A program made the translations under genes and the position numbers. A stretch of 64,000 bases of DNA from Escherichia coli DSM 30083 = JCM 1649 = ATCC 11775 (lineage in GTDB: Bacteria > Pseudomonadota > Gammaproteobacteria > Enterobacterales > Enterobacteriaceae), in contig NZ_CP033092.2 of assembly GCF_003697165.2 (NCBI RefSeq), positions 1,860,001-1,924,000 of the forward strand, read 5' to 3'. This document shows, piece after piece, positions 61,329 through 64,000 of the stretch. How positions within the stretch are numbered: position 1 is the first letter of the stretch; each line of letters starts with the position of its first letter. Under the pieces are notes generated by a model. The model was not told where the DNA came from and searched no databases. It saw only the letters and a list, made by a program, of their open reading frames with translations.

Positions 61329-62912
61329 TCACACTTCGTACTCCATCTCGCCATCCTTACGTAGCGGAATAATTTGCACCTTCTGCACGCGATGGCTTTC
61401 CACCTGCAACGTTTTAAGCAAATAATCCCCCACCTGAACTTCTTCGCCAGGTTTTGGAATACGCTGCAAATATTCCATCAATAGCCCGGCAATGGTGTGA
61501 TATTCACGTTTTTCATCCAGCGGCAGCGGCACATATTGCACCAGATCCTCCAGCGGCATATGACCATTCGCCGTCCAGGAACCGTCCGCATTTTTCTGAA
61601 TATCATGGCGGGCGTCGATCTCTTCCACTTCGTTCGGTAAGTTACCGGCAATGGTTTCAGTGACGTCACTTAATGTCACAATTCCTTCCACCGAGCCAAA
61701 CTCATCCACTACAAAAGCAAAGTGCGTGCGGGCATTACGGAACTGCTCCAGGGCAGGTAACAACGGCAAGGTTTCCGGGAACACCAGCGGCTGGCGAATC
61801 AACACCCGCAGGTTGAGCGGTTCGCCGCGCAGAGACTGTTGTAGCAGGTCGATAACGTGAACAACACCGAGCAAATCTTCTGCGTCATCACCGTCGGTAA
61901 CCACCAGCCGCGTATGCTGATTTCGCTCCAGCAACTGGCGGATTTCTTCTTCCGGTGCGTTGAGATCGATATGCTCAATATCGTGGCGCGACGTCATAAT
62001 GCTGCTGACGGTGCGCTGGTTAAGATTAAGTACCCGCTCAATCATCCGCCGTTCCTGCGGATTAAAGATTTGCTGGTTACCATGATCCACCAGCATAGAC
62101 GCGGTTTCGGCGTCCAGTTCCGCATCTTCTTTTTGCCCGCTAAGCAGGCGCATTACCGCTTCGGTAGTCCGCTGGCGCAGCGTCTGGTTAGCGGAAAGAA
62201 AACGTCGCCGGTTAAAGATAGCCAACTGATTGAGCGCCTCGATCATCACCGAGAAACCAATAGCAGCGTACAGGTAGCCTTTCGGAATGACGAAGCCGAA
62301 ACCTTCTGCCACCAGGCTAAAGCCAATCATCAACAGGAAGCTTAAGCAGAGAATAACGATCGTCGGGTGACTGTTAACAAATTGCGTTAATGGCTTGCTG
62401 GCCATCAACATCAGGCTGATAGCGATAACGACGGCGGCCATCATGACCAGTAAATGGTCGACCATCCCGACGGCGGTAATCACCGAGTCGAGTGAGAAGA
62501 TGGCGTCCAGTACCACAATTTGTGTCACCACCCCCCAGAACTTCGCACCTTTGCGTTGTGTGGGGTTATTGCTGTCTTTCCCCTCCAGCCGTTCGTTCAG
62601 CTCCATCGTGGCTTTGAACAGCAGGAAGAAACCACCAAACAGCATGATTAAATCGCGGGCGCTAAAGGTAAACGAGCGGAAGCTGAACAGCGGTTGAGTC
62701 AGGGTGACCAGCCAGGAGATTGACGCCAGCAGTAACAGGCGCATTAACATCGCCAGCAGCAGCCCGGTAACCCGTGCGCGGTCGCGCTGCTTCGGCGGTA
62801 GTTTTTCGGCGAGGATGGCAATAAAGACCAGGTTATCAATGCCGAGGACCAGTTCGATCACAATCAGCGTGATTAACCCGGCCCAGATAGACGGATCGGC
62901 AATCCATTCCAT
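61329..62912 (-). CDS. yegH: YegH, TerC-type membrane protein with CBS and CorC domains
   Basis: The start MEWIADPS gives 527 aa as in K-12; 22 more codons are open upstream. The N-terminal TerC-like membrane domain (about 1-230) has acidic residues in the helices (ELVLGIDNLVF and LDAIFSLDSVITAVG) thought to bind metal. Two CBS domains (about 305-425) and a CorC_HlyC domain (about 440-520) follow. Likely a metal-ion transporter; substrate unknown. Confidence 0.94.
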   Translation of the reverse strand: MEWIADPSIWAGLITLIVIELVLGIDNLVFIAILAEKLPPKQRDRARVTGLLLAMLMRLLLLASISWLVTLTQPLFSFRSFTFSARDLIMLFGGFFLLFKATMELNERLEGKDSNNPTQRKGAKFWGVVTQIVVLDAIFSLDSVITAVGMVDHLLVMMAAVVIAISLMLMASKPLTQFVNSHPTIVILCLSFLLMIGFSLVAEGFGFVIPKGYLYAAIGFSVMIEALNQLAIFNRRRFLSANQTLRQRTTEAVMRLLSGQKEDAELDAETASMLVDHGNQQIFNPQERRMIERVLNLNQRTVSSIMTSRHDIEHIDLNAPEEEIRQLLERNQHTRLVVTDGDDAEDLLGVVHVIDLLQQSLRGEPLNLRVLIRQPLVFPETLPLLPALEQFRNARTHFAFVVDEFGSVEGIVTLSDVTETIAGNLPNEVEEIDARHDIQKNADGSWTANGHMPLEDLVQYVPLPLDEKREYHTIAGLLMEYLQRIPKPGEEVQVGDYLLKTLQVESHRVQKVQIIPLRKDGEMEYEV

Positions 62913-63118
62913 AGTAAGTACAAAACCTATTCGTTGTATGACAAATGTCACAATTCGATCATGGATAAATCGGGGCAAAAATGCAATGTTGCAGCACTAT
63001 TTATCTCATATTATTTGAGGGTAATAACCTCACATTATCCCTGAATTAAAAGTGGTAATAATAAAACATTATTTAAGAAATATCGCATGTGGAGACACTA
63101 TATTAAATATTGTCAACC

Positions 63119-63132
63119 TAAAGAAACTCCTA
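63119..63132 (+). promoter_or_regulatory. RcsAB box of the colanic-acid operon
   Basis: TAAAGAAACTCCTA fits the RcsAB consensus TAAGAATATTCCTA at most positions and lies about 440 bases before wza. RcsA and phosphorylated RcsB bind here to switch on capsule synthesis. Confidence 0.82.
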
Positions 63133-63354
63133 AAAACCATATTGAATGACACTTAATATAATTCTTAAAAATAGCCAATTGCCGAATTGTTACCTTGCCT
63201 GCTATTCCGTTAGCTGTAACACTTCCTCCTGCATTATTGGAGAGCCAATATTCAATTACCATAATGTCACCTTATATTCGGAAGTTAATTTCCGCAATAA
63301 CCCTTTCTCATCAACGACTGTATGTTGAGAGGGTTTTAAAAATTAAGCTAAATC

Positions 63355-63392
63355 AGTGTATTGGTAGCTAAAAAGCCAGGGGCGGTAGCGTG
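63355..63392 (+). promoter_or_regulatory. JUMPstart with ops element (RfaH recruitment)
   Basis: The stretch contains GGTAGCT, AAGCCAGGGGCGGTAGCGTG and, at 63381-63392, the ops element GGCGGTAGCGTG. In the transcribed leader it makes RNA polymerase pause and recruits RfaH, allowing long capsule operons to be transcribed. Confidence 0.9.
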
Positions 63393-63570
63393 TCTGGATG
63401 CCTGAAAGACCAGTCTGAATTATTCTGTCAATAGCCTGCGGATGAAATCAATTTTTTTAGGACTGATGCCAGTTAAATTTTTATTCAATTAACTGCAAGG
63501 TAAATGTGCATGGCGACATTGCTATTAATAGTGCACAGGATAATTACTCTGCCAAAGTGATAAATAAACA

Positions 63571-64000
63571 ATGATGAAATCCAAAATGAAATTGATGCCA
63601 TTATTGGTGTCAGTAACCTTGATAAGCGGTTGCACAGTACTTCCGGGCAGCAATATGTCGACGATGGGGAAAGACGTCATCAAACAGCAGGACGCTGATT
63701 TCGATCTCGACAAAATGGTGAATGTTTATCCGCTGACCCCGCGCCTGATTGATCAATTACGCCCACGCCCCAACGTAGCGCGCCCCAATATGACGCTGGA
63801 AAGTGAGATCGCGAATTATCAGTATCGCGTCGGGCCGGGGGACGTTCTTAATGTCACCGTCTGGGATCACCCGGAACTCACCACGCCAGCTGGTCAGTAC
63901 CGCAGCTCCAGCGACACCGGCAACTGGGTACAGCCTGACGGCACCATGTTCTACCCGTATATCGGCAAGGTTCACGTCGTGGGGAAAACGCTCGCTGAAA
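63571..64000 (+). CDS. wza: Colanic-acid export lipoprotein Wza (3' end outside window)
   Basis: Wza forms the outer-membrane octamer that exports colanic acid. The first 143 codons are present. A lipoprotein signal peptide ends at SGC (Cys21), followed by the polysaccharide export domain beginning near YRVGPGDVLNVTVWDHPEL. First gene of the wza-wzb-wzc operon, controlled by RcsAB and RfaH. Confidence 0.97.
   Translation, partial: MMKSKMKLMPLLVSVTLISGCTVLPGSNMSTMGKDVIKQQDADFDLDKMVNVYPLTPRLIDQLRPRPNVARPNMTLESEIANYQYRVGPGDVLNVTVWDHPELTTPAGQYRSSSDTGNWVQPDGTMFYPYIGKVHVVGKTLAE

Larger units (their letters stand above)
62913..63570. other. Regulatory region between yegH and wza
   Basis: No gene is supported here. 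It contains the yegH promoter on the left, an RcsAB box and the JUMPstart/ops element of the colanic-acid operon, listed separately. The stretch is AT-rich and the leader of wza is long, as in K-12. Confidence 0.8.

Noticed and set aside
63146..63328. 60-codon frame in the wza leader
   Set aside because: Lies in the known untranslated leader between RcsAB box and ops; no family and no ribosome site.

Overview
The window is enterobacterial chromosome, almost certainly Escherichia coli. The right-hand 35 kb holds the yegQ - yegP - baeR - baeS - mdtD - mdtC - mdtB - mdtA - sib/ibs - yegL - pphC - yegI - yegD - alkA - yegE - udk - dcd - asmA - yegH - wza block of E. coli K-12, running in the opposite direction to the K-12 map. 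The protein sequences are those I know from K-12 with few substitutions. The left-hand 29 kb is a P2-type prophage at the classical P2 attachment site (locI).

Prophage (about 1 to 28,948). The right part of a P2 genome is complete and in P2 order: cos, Q, P, O, N, M, L, X, Y, K, lysA, lysB, lysC, R, S, V, W, J, I, H, G, (cargo), FI, FII, E/E', T, U, D, ogr, attR. attR lies in the Rho-independent terminator of the small RNA gene cyaR. The early half of the phage (int, C, cox, B, A) is not in view; the left edge is an IS21-family insertion sequence (istA cut by the window edge, istB whole). The two loci where P2 relatives carry exchangeable genes both hold AT-rich cargo. At the old/tin position beside cos is an RloC/PrrC-like AAA ATPase whose 3' end has been replaced by the IS21 end. 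At the Z/fun position between G and FI is a 2.3-kb unit: an unknown 280-aa protein, a FimB-sized tyrosine recombinase and a small three-helix membrane protein, flanked by a 44-bp imperfect direct repeat. The tail fibre H is much longer than that of P2 and carries three knob-type repeats.

Accessory island between yegQ and yegP (30.9 to 35.7 kb). An AT-rich three-gene operon (PcfJ-like, DUF1266-type, and a large helical-repeat protein) with its own good promoter is followed by a gene for a small exported protein. I remember yegQ and yegP as adjacent in K-12, so this is likely horizontally acquired.

Core region. BaeSR senses envelope stress and activates mdtABCD; a BaeR box lies upstream of mdtA. 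mdtD carries a 210-bp in-frame deletion compared with K-12. Two tandem sib/ibs type I toxin-antitoxin units separate mdtA from yegL-pphC-yegI, a von Willebrand A / PP2C phosphatase / kinase triad. Then come the Hsp70-like yegD, the alkylation-repair glycosylase alkA (with Ada box), the diguanylate cyclase yegE, the pyrimidine genes udk and dcd, asmA, a HigB/HigA-like toxin-antitoxin pair that I do not know from K-12 at this place, yegH, and the start of the colanic-acid operon (RcsAB box, JUMPstart/ops, wza).
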